From assembly GCF_049897565.1 (NCBI RefSeq), contig NZ_JAFCWM010000014.1:62001-126000 (forward strand): a DNA stretch of 64,000 nucleotides, written 5' to 3'. This DNA comes from JAFCUW01 sp049897565 (lineage in GTDB: Bacteria; Pseudomonadota; Gammaproteobacteria; Burkholderiales; Burkholderiaceae_D). Below are positions 17,082 to 26,475 of this stretch, in pieces. How positions within the stretch are numbered: position 1 is the first letter of the stretch; each line of letters starts with the position of its first letter. A program made the translations under genes and the position numbers. The notes below the pieces were generated by a model, which made no database searches, was not told the DNA's origin, and saw only the letters and a program-made list of their open reading frames with translations.

Positions 17082-17554
17082 AGTTCAAACCTCATCACGA
17101 TGGCGTCCTCGCGTTGTCCGTTGTGAGCCGGGTAGTATGCCTTGCGGCGGCCGATTTCGACGAAGCCGTAGCGCAGGTAGATCTTCAGCGCCCGCAGGTT
17201 CGATGGCCGCACTTCGAGCAGCATTGATTCGGCGCCGAGGCCGCGCGCGCAGGCGGCTATCTTGTCGAGCAAATACAGGCCGAGACCGTGGCCCTGGCGG
17301 TTGGCGGCGACCGAAACGTTGAGCAGGTGCGCCTCGTCGACGGCCGCCATCAGCAGGAAGTAGCCGGCCAGTTCGCCGTGATCGCGCAGCACCCACGCCT
17401 GATAGCCGGCGTTGAGCGAATCGGCGAAATTACCGCGGCTCCACGGATGCGGATAGACGGTCAGTTCGAGCGCGTACACCTCGTCCAGGTCGGCCGCCGT
17501 CATCGGCGCGTAGTCGAAGCGGTCGAATGCGGCGATGTGCTGCGCTGCCGTCAT
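17078..17554 (-). CDS. rimI: Ribosomal protein S18-alanine N-acetyltransferase RimI
   Basis: 158-residue GNAT acetyltransferase. The acetyl-CoA motif A is VAANRQGHGLGLYLLDKI, followed by EVRPSNLRALKIYLRYGFVEIGRRKAYY, diagnostic of RimI. It acetylates the N-terminus of ribosomal protein S18. It overlaps tsaB by 4 bp (ATGA) and the downstream UDG gene by 4 bp, a tightly coupled operon conserved in many proteobacteria. Confidence 0.92.
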   Translation of the reverse strand: MTAAQHIAAFDRFDYAPMTAADLDEVYALELTVYPHPWSRGNFADSLNAGYQAWVLRDHGELAGYFLLMAAVDEAHLLNVSVAANRQGHGLGLYLLDKIAACARGLGAESMLLEVRPSNLRALKIYLRYGFVEIGRRKAYYPAHNGQREDAIVMRFEL

Positions 17555-18261
17555 GCGGCGGCCTTGGCGGCGTTGATCACCACGCGCTCGGCGCTGGTGA
17601 AGGCGATCTTGTTGCGCAGGTAGAGCGGCTGCGCCTCGGCCGGCGACACCGTGCGGCCCGCGGCCAGTTCGACGCGCGCCAGTTGCGCCACCTGGCTCGC
17701 GTGCGGCATCACGTCGGTTAATGCGGCGGCGGCGAAGTCGCGGCCGGCAAACGCTTCCGGGTACGCCGAAAAGCCGTTGCCGCAGGCAGCCAGCGGCGCG
17801 CTAGTGGCGACCGGCGCCACGTCGCCAGGTGCGCACAGCGCCGGCTCCGACACAGTGTGCCAGCCGTCGGCGTAGCGGTACTGTGCCCAGTAGACTTCGC
17901 CCATGCGCGCGTCGAGCACTGCCACCACTTCGGTGGCGCCGGTTTGTTCGCGGCAGGCTTGCGCCATGGCCGGCAGCGTCACAATCGGCACCACCGGAAG
18001 GCTGGCGCCGTAGGCCAGGCCCTGGGCGATGCCGCAGGCGGTGCGTACGCCGGTAAACGAGCCGGGGCCCGACCCGAAAGCGATGGCGTCGCAGTCGCGC
18101 AGGGCAATGCCGGCTTCGGCGAGCAGCTCCTGCACCATGGGCAGGATTGACTGCGAATGGGTGCGCACGCCGGACGAAGAGCGCGCCAGCAGCGTGTCGT
18201 CGCTCAGCAGCGCGCAGGACGCCAGTTCGGACGAGGTTTCAATGGCGAGAATAATAGACAT
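17551..18261 (-). CDS. tsaB: tRNA threonylcarbamoyladenosine biosynthesis protein TsaB
   Basis: 236 residues of the ASKHA fold, starting MSIILAIETSSELASCALL, with the conserved FGSGPGSFTGVRTACGIAQGLAYG. TsaB supports TsaD in making t6A37 of ANN-reading tRNAs. It is the first gene of the tsaB-rimI-UDG-DUF1853 operon. Confidence 0.94.
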   Translation of the reverse strand: MSIILAIETSSELASCALLSDDTLLARSSSGVRTHSQSILPMVQELLAEAGIALRDCDAIAFGSGPGSFTGVRTACGIAQGLAYGASLPVVPIVTLPAMAQACREQTGATEVVAVLDARMGEVYWAQYRYADGWHTVSEPALCAPGDVAPVATSAPLAACGNGFSAYPEAFAGRDFAAAALTDVMPHASQVAQLARVELAAGRTVSPAEAQPLYLRNKIAFTSAERVVINAAKAAA

Positions 18262-18662
18262 CCGCGTATTTTAACCCGGCGGAGCTCCCCTGCATCAGTG
18301 TGGGGCTGCGACGACGCCAGAACGGTGGGAGAGATAGATCGTTAGCCGACAGGTCCTGAAGACTACCCGGCTCCACCGCGCATTTGACAATCACCTCCCG
18401 TGACAAGGTGGCGTGCACAACCACCTCCACGCCAAGTCATGCCGACGGCGGAGCTCGCCGCATCCACTAGTCAAGGTCGAGTTCGCATGGCGCTACACAA
18501 GTGATACAGGCTTGGTAATAAATATTTATCAATATGTTAGATAGATATCGTGCAAGAGTGGTCGTTTCGTCGACAGTACAAACGCACTTCACCGAAGAAA
18601 TCAAGTGTCCAAGGCGGAGAACCGGGGGATCGGACCGCTACTCAGCAAATCGGATTATTAAG
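18262..18662. other. Non-coding stretch before the immunity-like pair
   Basis: About 400 bp without a convincing gene. Base composition falls from GC-rich at the tsaB end to AT-rich from about 18480. The last 15 bp (AAATCGGATTATTAAG) are repeated almost exactly before the second immunity-like gene, so the duplicated unit includes this leader. Short open frames here lack ribosome binding sites and family resemblance. Confidence 0.5.
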
Positions 18663-19064
18663 ATGAAAATATTTATCTCGGGTGAAGTGCAGTCGGAGGT
18701 AGGAAACGTCTATCGAATTGCAATGCTGAAGATTGAACAAGTTTTCAATGCACACCTTGCAGAACACAGGTTCGGATCGGGGTTGGTCAAAATAGCATAC
18801 ATTGCGATAATTCGACGCATCGACACACCAACCTTCGATGAGGTAAAGAAATATCGGACGAGAGAACATTCGGCGGAGTTCCGGTTGAAGATACTATTCA
18901 AGGATTGCCTGTTCGCAGATACAGCCGAGATGACCCGCCTTGTCGCTGCCTCACTACACCGGGCCATTACGTTGCTAAAGGACATGAGGATCCCCGACTT
19001 TGATTGTGATGCATTCGAATCGGAATTCCTCGCGTTGGCCAAGTCCGAAAACTGGCTCAACTAA
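18663..19064 (+). CDS. Imm44-like immunity protein, copy 1
   Basis: 133 residues from the ATG at 18663; the frame is open upstream to 18534 but similarity to copy 2 starts here. The opening MKIFISGE, a central VKKYRTREHSAEFRLKI and the C-terminal helix region resemble the Imm44 family of polymorphic-toxin immunity proteins; that is recognition by eye. GC content is clearly below the surroundings. No toxin gene is adjacent, so this may be an orphan immunity gene. The start has only a weak AAG ribosome binding site. Confidence 0.6.
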   Translation: MKIFISGEVQSEVGNVYRIAMLKIEQVFNAHLAEHRFGSGLVKIAYIAIIRRIDTPTFDEVKKYRTREHSAEFRLKILFKDCLFADTAEMTRLVAASLHRAITLLKDMRIPDFDCDAFESEFLALAKSENWLN

Positions 19065-19100
19065 GACAACTTGTGGAAGTGGATAAATCGGAATACTAAG

Positions 19101-19502
19101 ATGAAAATCTTTATATCAGGCGAAATACAGTCCGGAGTCTACGATCTCTACAGAATTGCGGCTCGCAAAATTGAGCAAGCTTTCAGTGAGCATTTTGGTG
19201 ACAAGGCATTCGGTTCGAGTTTGGTGGATCTGACGTATATTGCGATCATTCGAAACATAGAATCCGGCACTTTCAACGAAGTCAAAAAATACAGGAAAAA
19301 AGAACACTCGGTAGAGTTCCGATTGAAGATCCCCTTCGCGGCTTGCCTGCTCGCAGATACAGCCGAAATGACGCGCCTTGTCGCTGCCTCACTGCACCGG
19401 GCGATAGCGCTTCTGAAGGACATGAAGATCCCCGACTTTGATTGTGATGCTTTCGAATCGGAGTTCCTTAAGTTGGCCAGGCGCGAAAACTGGCTCAACT
19501 GA
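19101..19502 (+). CDS. Imm44-like immunity protein, copy 2
   Basis: 133 residues, exactly the length of copy 1, differing at about 36 positions. The C-terminal half (DTAEMTRLVAASLHRAI and PDFDCDAFESEFL) is nearly invariant, while the N-terminal half has diverged more. The upstream leader (AAATCGGAATACTAAG) is duplicated too. Tandem divergent immunity genes are a known way to keep protection against variant toxins; that role here is inferred. Confidence 0.6.
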   Translation: MKIFISGEIQSGVYDLYRIAARKIEQAFSEHFGDKAFGSSLVDLTYIAIIRNIESGTFNEVKKYRKKEHSVEFRLKIPFAACLLADTAEMTRLVAASLHRAIALLKDMKIPDFDCDAFESEFLKLARRENWLN

Positions 19503-19639
19503 TGCGACCCATCCGAGACAGACCGGAAAGATAGCAAGCTAAAATTGTCGTCTAACCTTAAGAGTGGGGCAGCTCAACGGGACAGGATGGCTCGCGTGGA
19601 CCGGAAATTGGCCATGACGAATCTTGTAGCCGATGTAGA

Positions 19640-20071
19640 ATGCCACACATGCTCAGCCTCACTCTCGACAACGACAACCGCGCCGATATCGCCTCGGCGC
19701 TGGCCGGCGACCGCTGGACGGTGGCCTGCCTGTGCGCCGGCTGGTGCGGCACTTGCACCACTTACCGCGCCACGTTCGAACAGATCGCCGCGCGCCACCC
19801 GGACAAGCACTTCATCTGGGTCGACATCGAAGACCAGGCCGACGTCGTCGGCGAACTCGATGTCGAGAACTTCCCCACCCTGCTGGTCCAGCGCGGCGAT
19901 ACCGTCGCCTTCTTCGGCACCGTGCTGCCGGATCCGTCGCTGGCCGAACGGCTGCTGGCGGCGCAGGTCGCGCATACGGACGAGGAACTCGAACGCCTGT
20001 CGGCCAGCACCGAGGAACGGCGCCGCTGGCAGCGCGACTGCAACCTGCGCGCGCTGCTGCTGGCCTCTTAA
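19640..20071 (+). CDS. Thioredoxin-family protein
   Basis: About 143 residues (a second in-frame ATG at 19649 would give 140). It has the active-site WCGTC in CLCAGWCGTCTTYRATFEQ and the cis-Pro motif VENFPTLLVQRGD of the thioredoxin fold. A charged helical tail of about 40 residues follows (DEELERLSASTEERRRW). No signal peptide, so cytoplasmic. It converges on the molybdenum hydroxylase gene with a 4-bp gap. Confidence 0.85.
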   Translation: MPHMLSLTLDNDNRADIASALAGDRWTVACLCAGWCGTCTTYRATFEQIAARHPDKHFIWVDIEDQADVVGELDVENFPTLLVQRGDTVAFFGTVLPDPSLAERLLAAQVAHTDEELERLSASTEERRRWQRDCNLRALLLAS

Positions 20072-20075
20072 AAAA

Positions 20076-22340
20076 TTACGCGAGCCGCAGCGGCAGGCTG
20101 CGCAGCCGCTGGCCGGTCAGCACGAATAGCGCGTTGGCTACCGCCGGCGCGATCGGCGGCGTGCCCGGTTCGCCCACGCCCTCCGGCGGCTCGGCGCTGG
20201 CGATGATGATCGTCTCCACCTGCGGCGCCTGCGCCATTCTCAGCACCGGGTAATCGTGAAAATTGGTCTGCTCGACGCGGCCATTCTTGATGGTGATTTC
20301 GCCCGACAGTGCCGCCGACAGGCCAAACAGTACCGCCGACTCGATCTGCTGCCTGATGATGTTCGGGTTGACCGCGATGCCACAGTCGATCGCGCACACC
20401 ACCCGGTGCACGCGGATGGCCATGCCTTCGACGGATACCTCGGCCACCTGCGCGACGATGCTGCCGAACGACTGGTGCACCGCAACGCCATGCGCGCGTC
20501 CGGCCGGCGCGCTGCCGGCAGCGGCCAGCGCGGCGTCGAGCACCGCCAGGTGGCGCGGGCGCTTTGCCAGCAGGGCGCGGCGGAAGCCGGCGCCATCCTG
20601 GCCGGCCGCATGCGCCAGCTCGTCGATGAAACTTTCCTTGAAAAACGCGTTGTGCGAATGGCCGACCGAACGCCAGTAGCCGATCGGCACCGCGCTGTCG
20701 GCGATCACGTGCGCCACGCGCTGGTTGGCGATCTCGTACTGCATGTCGTACTCGCCTTCGGCGGTGGTCTTGTCCGGGCCAAAGCCGGGCAGGCCGAGCG
20801 TGCGCGGAAAATACTGGTGGCCGATCGATCCGCTGACCGACTTGTTGTCGTAGGCGACAATGCGGCCGGCCGCATCCAGGCTGCCGGCAAAGCGCGCCAG
20901 CGCCGCCGGGCGGTAGACGTCGTGCGTCATGTCGTCCTCGCGCGACCAGATCAGCTGCACCGGCCGGCCATCGGCGCTGGTGCTGGCAGCCACCGCCACC
21001 GCCTGCGCCACCATGTCGATTTCGAGTCGGCGCCCAAAGCCGCCGCCGATCAGCATGACGTCGATCGATACGTATTCGCGTCCGACGCCGGCCACCTTGG
21101 CGGCGATGTCGACGGCGATGCTCGGCACCTGCGTCGACGCCCACAGCTGCACTTTGCCGTCGCTGACCTGCGCGGTGCAGTTGACCGGCTCCATGGTGGC
21201 ATGCGCCAGGAACGGCGCGCGGTATTCGGCGCGGATCGTCTTGGCGGCGCCCTTGGCGCCGTCCTGGCTGCCCGACTGGTGGTACACCCAGCCGGCGGCG
21301 TCGTCGAGCCGCTCGGCAAAGTCCTTGAAGATGGCGGCGCTCGACAGCTTGGCCGCGTCGCCGTCATCCCACACGATAGTCAGCGCCGCCGCGGCCTGCT
21401 TCGCCGCCCACCAGGTCGTCGCGATCACCGCGATGCCGGCGCCGGCGCCACTGCGCTTGCCGAGCGCCGCCGAAAAATCGACCACGCCGATGACGCCCTG
21501 GCGCTGTTTGACGGCGGTGGCGTCGTACGAGGCGACGCGCCCGCCAATCGCCGGCGACATCCGCACTGCCGCGTACAGCAAACCGGGCGGACGCGCGTCG
21601 ATGCCGAACGTCGCGCTGCCGTCAACCTTCGATTGGGAGTCGCGGCGCGGTTGCGCGGTGCCGATCAGCTTGAAATCCTTTGGCTGCTTCAGGCGCACGT
21701 CGGCCGCTTCGATGCGGGCGCCCTCGCCGGCCGCCTTGGCCAGGCTGGAGTACGAGGCGCGCTTGCCGGACGCGTGGATGACGAAGCCGGCCTCGGTGCG
21801 GCACTCGGCGGCCGGCACGCGCCACTGCGTTGCGGCGGCGACCACCAGCATCGCGCGCGCGGCGGCGCCGGCTTCGCGCATCGGCCCCCACGCATCCTTG
21901 ACGCTGGTCGAGCCGCCGGTAAACATGATGCCCAGTTCGCGCGACACTTTGCCGAGCATCCACTGGGCGCCGTCGCGGGTGCTGCCACGTTCGTCCGGAT
22001 GGAACGGTAGCACGTCGCGCAGCATCGCCACGTTGGAAAAGATCTTGTCGATCGGCGCCTGCACCACCTGCACCATCGCCAGCGGCACGTCGAGTTCTTC
22101 GGCCAGCAGCATCGGCAGCGCGGTGTGCACGCCCTGCCCCATCTCGCTGCGCGGCACCACCACCGAAACGGTGCCGTCGGTCCCGATCGCGACCCAGCCG
22201 TTGAGGGCGACGGCGCCGTCCTTGACCGGCAGCGGCCGGGCGCTGTAGAGGCGCTGGCGCAGCGGCATGAAGCCCCAGCCGACCACCAGCGCGGCGCCGG
22301 CGGCCAGGCCACCGAGCAGGAAGCGGCGGCGCGATGCCAT
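20076..22340 (-). CDS. Molybdopterin-binding aldehyde/isoquinoline oxidoreductase large subunit (IorB-like)
   Basis: 754 residues of the xanthine dehydrogenase family. A twin-arginine signal (MASRRRFLLGGLAAGAAL) predicts TAT export or anchoring. Molybdopterin-binding segments are visible, such as MGQGVHTALPMLLAEELD, IGGGFGRRLEIDMVAQAV, GYWRSVGHSHNAFFKESFIDELAH and GVGEPGTPPIAPAVANALF. Homologues use a small 2Fe-2S subunit (IorA), which is not next to it; the gene upstream is a GGDEF-EAL protein whose stop overlaps this start (TGATG). The substrate cannot be told from sequence. Confidence 0.85.
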   Translation of the reverse strand: MASRRRFLLGGLAAGAALVVGWGFMPLRQRLYSARPLPVKDGAVALNGWVAIGTDGTVSVVVPRSEMGQGVHTALPMLLAEELDVPLAMVQVVQAPIDKIFSNVAMLRDVLPFHPDERGSTRDGAQWMLGKVSRELGIMFTGGSTSVKDAWGPMREAGAAARAMLVVAAATQWRVPAAECRTEAGFVIHASGKRASYSSLAKAAGEGARIEAADVRLKQPKDFKLIGTAQPRRDSQSKVDGSATFGIDARPPGLLYAAVRMSPAIGGRVASYDATAVKQRQGVIGVVDFSAALGKRSGAGAGIAVIATTWWAAKQAAAALTIVWDDGDAAKLSSAAIFKDFAERLDDAAGWVYHQSGSQDGAKGAAKTIRAEYRAPFLAHATMEPVNCTAQVSDGKVQLWASTQVPSIAVDIAAKVAGVGREYVSIDVMLIGGGFGRRLEIDMVAQAVAVAASTSADGRPVQLIWSREDDMTHDVYRPAALARFAGSLDAAGRIVAYDNKSVSGSIGHQYFPRTLGLPGFGPDKTTAEGEYDMQYEIANQRVAHVIADSAVPIGYWRSVGHSHNAFFKESFIDELAHAAGQDGAGFRRALLAKRPRHLAVLDAALAAAGSAPAGRAHGVAVHQSFGSIVAQVAEVSVEGMAIRVHRVVCAIDCGIAVNPNIIRQQIESAVLFGLSAALSGEITIKNGRVEQTNFHDYPVLRMAQAPQVETIIIASAEPPEGVGEPGTPPIAPAVANALFVLTGQRLRSLPLRLA

Positions 22341-25300
22341 CAGCGCCAGCGCTCCAGGATGACGCCGGCCAGCTCAGGGCGGCTGTACAGGTAGCCCTGC
22401 GCCTGATTGCAGCCGTGGCGCAGCAGGAACGCTGCCTGGTCCTCGGTCTCGACGCCTTCGGCGATGACCGACAGGTTCAGGCTCTTGCCAAGCTGGATGA
22501 TGGCGATCGCGATCGCCTCGTCGTTGCTGTCGGTCGAGATGTCCTTGATGAAGCTGCGGTCGATCTTCAGCGTCTGCACCGGCAGCTGCTTCAGGTACGC
22601 CAGCGACGAATAGCCGGTGCCGAAATCGTCGATCGCCAGCCCGACGCCGATCGCGTGCAGGTCGTTGATGAACACCAGCGCGTCGCCGGTATTCATGATC
22701 ACCGACTCGGTCACTTCGAGCTGCAGGCGGTGCGGCTCCAACCCGGTCTCCCTCAGGATCTCGGCGACCATGCTGACGATGCTGCCGCGCTCGAACTGCT
22801 TGACCGACAGGTTGACCGCGATCTTCGGCACGTACAGGCCGGCCTGCTGCCAGCGGATCATCTGGCGGCACGATTCGTTCAGCACCCATTTGCCGAGCTG
22901 GTTGATGAAGCCGGTGTCTTCGGCCAGCGGGATGAAGCGCACCGGCGGCACCAGGCCCAGTTCCGGGTTATCCCAGCGCACCAGCGCCTCGACGCCGATC
23001 AGGCGGCCGCTGTCGACTTCGACCTGCGGCTGGTAATTGAGGAAGATTTCGTCCTTCTCGATCGAGCGGCGCAGCATCGTCTCCAGGCGCAGCCGCTCGA
23101 CGCCTTCGCCAGTCATCGACGGCGCGTAGAACTGGAAGCCGTTGCGCCCGCGCGCCTTGGCCTGGTACATCGCCACGTCGGCGTTACGGATCAGCATATT
23201 CAGGTCGGTGGCGTCCTGCGGATAGACGCTGATGCCGACGCTGCCGGTGACGAACAGCTCGTAGTCGGCGACCATGAACGGCTGCTCGAACATCGACACG
23301 AGCTTGCCGGCGACGTGGCCGGCGCCGGTCTGGCCGCCGATGTTTTCGAGCAGGACGATGAACTCGTCGCCGCCCAGGCGCGCCAGCGTGTCGCCCTCGC
23401 GCAGCTCGCCGGCGAGCGCGCTGGCGACCTGCTTGAGCAGCTCGTCGCCGACGTGGTGGCCGAGCGTGTCGTTGACGTTCTTGAAGCGGTCCAGGTCGAT
23501 GAACAGGATCGCCAGCTGCTCCTTGTCGCGCCCTGCGCGCTGCAGCGCGTGCTGCAGGCGGTCGTGGAACAGCAGCCGGTTCGGCAGCGCAGTCAACGGA
23601 TCGTGATGGGCCATGTGATCGAGCTTGTCCTGCGATTCCTTGACCTTGGTGATGTCGCTGAAGACTGCCACATAATGGGTGATCTCGCCGTGGTTGTCGC
23701 GCACCGCGGACACCGTCAGCCACTCGAGGTACAACTCGCCGTTCTTGCGCATGTTCCACACTTCGCCGCGCCAGAAGCCGTTTTCGCGCAGGTCTTCCCA
23801 CATCTCGAGGTAGAACGAGATGTCGTGGCGCGACGAGCGCGTCAGCATCGAGTCCTGGCCGATCGCGTCGATCTCGATATAGCCGGTGATCTGGGTAAAC
23901 GCCGGATTGATGGCGACGATGCGGCCGTTGACGTCGATGACCATCACGCCGTCGGCGATGTGTTCGAGCACGGTGGCCGACAGGCGCAGCTTTTCCTCGG
24001 CCAGCTTGCGCTCGGTGACGTCGGCGAACACCCAGATGCTGCCGTCTTCGGCGCGCTGCGGGTCGAGCGCGTAACCGCTGGCCAGGCACCAGACGGTGCT
24101 GCCATCGCTGCGCAGGTACTGGCGCTCTTCGGTGAAGTACTTGCCGTCGGCGAGCGTGGCGTACTGGCGCGAACCCGATTCCTCGAACTCCTGCTCCGAC
24201 AGGAACAGCAAGGCCATCGACGCGCCCGTCAGCTGGCCGCTGGTGTAGCCGAACAGCTCTTCGCAGCGGCGGTTGACCGACACCACGCGGCCGCGGCGCA
24301 GGAACATCACGCCGAACATCACGTTGTCGAGAATGGCGCTCTGCTCGGCGAGCAGGCCTTCGATGCGCACCTGGTTGTGTTTGCGCTCGCTGATGTCCGA
24401 CAGGATGCCGTCGATCCACAGCAAGGCGCCGTCCGGGCCGACCAGCGGCTGGCCTTTTTCGTCGACCCAGCGCTCGGCGCCGACCGCGTCGATGATGCGG
24501 TATTCGACCTGGTACGGCAGGCCGGCGGCGATCGCCTCGCTGACGACGCGGCGCTGCGTGCGGCGGTCCTCCGGCGCGATCAGGTTGGTCCACGCCTCGG
24601 CGCTGCCGCGCATGGCCAGCGCCGCCGGATAGCCGCTGATGTCGGCGATGGCCTCGCTGACGAAATCGATGACGCCGTCCGGACGCACGCGAAACACCGC
24701 GCCCGGCACCTGGGTGACGATGGTGCGAAAACGCTCCTCGCGCCGGCCGATGTCTTCGAACAGGTGGCGGATGGCCACGCGCATCTGTTCCATCTGGCTG
24801 CCCAGGCGTCCCAGTTCGTCGCTGCCGTGCAGCTCGAGCGGGGTTTCGAAGTCGCCGCGCGAGAGGCGGTCGGAAAAGCCGGTCAGCGTGCGCAATGGCG
24901 ACAGCAGGCGCTTGTTGAGGAACAGGACGATCAGCAGCAGCGAGATGGCCAGCTGGCCAGCGAGCACCAGCGCGTAGCTCGACTGCTTGCGCAGCAGCTC
25001 CTGCTGGCTGCGCACGTCGTCCATCTCGACTTCGACGGTGCCGATGCGCTCGCCGCGCACGACGATGTCGCGCACGGTGTGGTAGACGGTGCCTTCGGCC
25101 GGGCGCGGCGAGCGGATCGACACGAAGCCCGGATCGGCCTGGCCGGTCACTTTGATGAGCAGCACCGCCGGGTCGCGCATGACCGACTCGCCCAGCGAGC
25201 GGGCCGATTCGGCGTTCATGTTCCACAGCGACTCCTGCATGCCGAGCGCGAGGATGTCGGCGTTGCGCTGCAGCGCGTCGTCGAGCGCGCCGCGGGCGGC

Positions 25301-25456
25301 CTTCTTTTCCTGCACGCCGATCAGCAGGTAGCTGCCGACCGTGGCGGGCAGCACCAGGCCGCCGCCGACCACCAGCAGCAGCGCGCCGTAGATAGAAGAC
25401 AGTCGGTACAGCCGGCCTAGCCTCGAGGGCAATCGGCGAAAGGCCGCTTTAAACAT
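22340..25456 (-). CDS. Membrane PAS-GGDEF-EAL c-di-GMP signalling protein
   Basis: 1038 residues. A membrane helix (about 22-46), a periplasmic sensor region and a second helix (about 165-185) lead to a HAMP-like linker and several PAS segments. The GGDEF domain has an intact ARLGGDEF with an RxxD inhibition site (REGD) five residues before it. The EAL domain keeps EALVRW, DDFGTGYSSLAYL, IDRSFIKDI and IAEGVETEDQ. Both synthesis and hydrolysis of c-di-GMP are therefore possible. The stop overlaps the next gene's start by one base. Confidence 0.93.
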   Translation of the reverse strand: MFKAAFRRLPSRLGRLYRLSSIYGALLLVVGGGLVLPATVGSYLLIGVQEKKAARGALDDALQRNADILALGMQESLWNMNAESARSLGESVMRDPAVLLIKVTGQADPGFVSIRSPRPAEGTVYHTVRDIVVRGERIGTVEVEMDDVRSQQELLRKQSSYALVLAGQLAISLLLIVLFLNKRLLSPLRTLTGFSDRLSRGDFETPLELHGSDELGRLGSQMEQMRVAIRHLFEDIGRREERFRTIVTQVPGAVFRVRPDGVIDFVSEAIADISGYPAALAMRGSAEAWTNLIAPEDRRTQRRVVSEAIAAGLPYQVEYRIIDAVGAERWVDEKGQPLVGPDGALLWIDGILSDISERKHNQVRIEGLLAEQSAILDNVMFGVMFLRRGRVVSVNRRCEELFGYTSGQLTGASMALLFLSEQEFEESGSRQYATLADGKYFTEERQYLRSDGSTVWCLASGYALDPQRAEDGSIWVFADVTERKLAEEKLRLSATVLEHIADGVMVIDVNGRIVAINPAFTQITGYIEIDAIGQDSMLTRSSRHDISFYLEMWEDLRENGFWRGEVWNMRKNGELYLEWLTVSAVRDNHGEITHYVAVFSDITKVKESQDKLDHMAHHDPLTALPNRLLFHDRLQHALQRAGRDKEQLAILFIDLDRFKNVNDTLGHHVGDELLKQVASALAGELREGDTLARLGGDEFIVLLENIGGQTGAGHVAGKLVSMFEQPFMVADYELFVTGSVGISVYPQDATDLNMLIRNADVAMYQAKARGRNGFQFYAPSMTGEGVERLRLETMLRRSIEKDEIFLNYQPQVEVDSGRLIGVEALVRWDNPELGLVPPVRFIPLAEDTGFINQLGKWVLNESCRQMIRWQQAGLYVPKIAVNLSVKQFERGSIVSMVAEILRETGLEPHRLQLEVTESVIMNTGDALVFINDLHAIGVGLAIDDFGTGYSSLAYLKQLPVQTLKIDRSFIKDISTDSNDEAIAIAIIQLGKSLNLSVIAEGVETEDQAAFLLRHGCNQAQGYLYSRPELAGVILERWR

Positions 25457-25692
25457 TCACTTGCAACTCAAACATGGCACGCATCATCCCGGCACATCGC
25501 GCCGGAGCCTTTGAACGGGTTAGTTACAGCTAGAAAAATTTCTTGTATGTAATTATCAAGCATATTCACGGCCAAGTCACCAACTAGCGCGCGCGGTGGG
25601 CAAAAGCGAGACACGGCGGTTGACATCGGGCTGGCGAGCAGGAATGGCCGCACCTTGCTATGATCGCTACACTTTTTCTCAGGGGATCCCTC

Positions 25693-26199
25693 ATGACGTT
25701 TTCTATGTACTCGGCATCGGCGCCGGTTTTCAAGCAGATTCTCAACAGCCTGGCGGCGATCATCGACAAGGCCGAGGCCCACGCCGCCGAGAAGAAGATC
25801 GAGCCGGCCGCGCTGCTGCAGGCACGCCTGTTTCCCGACATGTTCCCGTTCACCCGGCAGATCCAGGTCGCGGCCGACTTCGCCAAAGGCGCGGCGGCGC
25901 GGCTGGCCGGTGTGGAAGTGCCGAAGTATGAAGATACCGAGCAGTCGTTCGCCGACTTGAAAGAGCGCATCGCCAAGACGGTCGCGTTCATCGACAGCCT
26001 GCCGCAGGACGGCATCGAAGCGAGCGCGCAGCGCGACATCACCACCGGCAGCGGCGACAAGGCCAAGCAGTGGAAAGGCCAGCTCTACCTGATGCATTAC
26101 GCGCTGCCGCACTTCTTCTTCCATTCGACGACGGCGTACGACATCCTGCGCCATAACGGCGTGGAAGTTGGCAAGAAGGATTTCGTCGGTAGTTTTTAA
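25693..26199 (+). CDS. DUF1993 family protein
   Basis: 168 residues from ATG 25693, preceded by AGGGGA. It matches the DUF1993 (DinB-like four-helix) pattern: MTFSMYSASAPVFKQILNSL, QARLFPDMFPFTRQIQVAADFAKG, and a C-terminal LPHFFFHSTTAYDILRHNGV. The function is unknown. It is divergent from the GGDEF-EAL gene. Confidence 0.85.
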   Translation: MTFSMYSASAPVFKQILNSLAAIIDKAEAHAAEKKIEPAALLQARLFPDMFPFTRQIQVAADFAKGAAARLAGVEVPKYEDTEQSFADLKERIAKTVAFIDSLPQDGIEASAQRDITTGSGDKAKQWKGQLYLMHYALPHFFFHSTTAYDILRHNGVEVGKKDFVGSF

Positions 26200-26282
26200 C
26201 GGTCGATTCGCAATCGCGCCGTCATTCATCCGCAAACCACGGTTTGTGAGCTGGCGGTGCAAGGAGAGCAGTCTGGCGGCGA

Positions 26283-26471
26283 TTACTTGTTCCTGCGCGG
26301 GTAGCCTTGCGACAGGATGCGCTGCCACACGAGCTCCTTTTGCAGCTCGCTCATCGACACCCAGTGCGCCACTTCGACGACGGTACGCCCGCACCCGCGG
26401 CACACCTCGTCGAACGTGGTCGAGCAGACCGCGACACAGGGCGTGTCCGGCCGCGTTGGCGCGGCAGCCAT
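26283..26471 (-). CDS. DUF1289 family small Cys-rich protein
   Basis: 62 residues from ATG 26471. The conserved motif PCVAVCSTTFDEVCRGCGRT gives four cysteines likely to bind metal, followed by VVEVAHWVSMSELQKELVWQRI, standard for DUF1289. It starts 4 bp after the DUF1415 stop, so the two are co-translated. The function is unknown. Confidence 0.85.
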   Translation of the reverse strand: MAAAPTRPDTPCVAVCSTTFDEVCRGCGRTVVEVAHWVSMSELQKELVWQRILSQGYPRRNK

Positions 26472-26475
26472 CAGC

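Noticed and set aside
18239..18430. 63-codon minus frame upstream of tsaB
   Set aside because: It overlaps the tsaB start region and has no recognisable features.
22334..25420. 1028-codon open frame on the plus strand
   Set aside because: It is the mirror of the GGDEF-EAL gene. High-GC codon bias keeps the antisense frame open; its product is Arg/Gln/His/Ala-rich with no domain.
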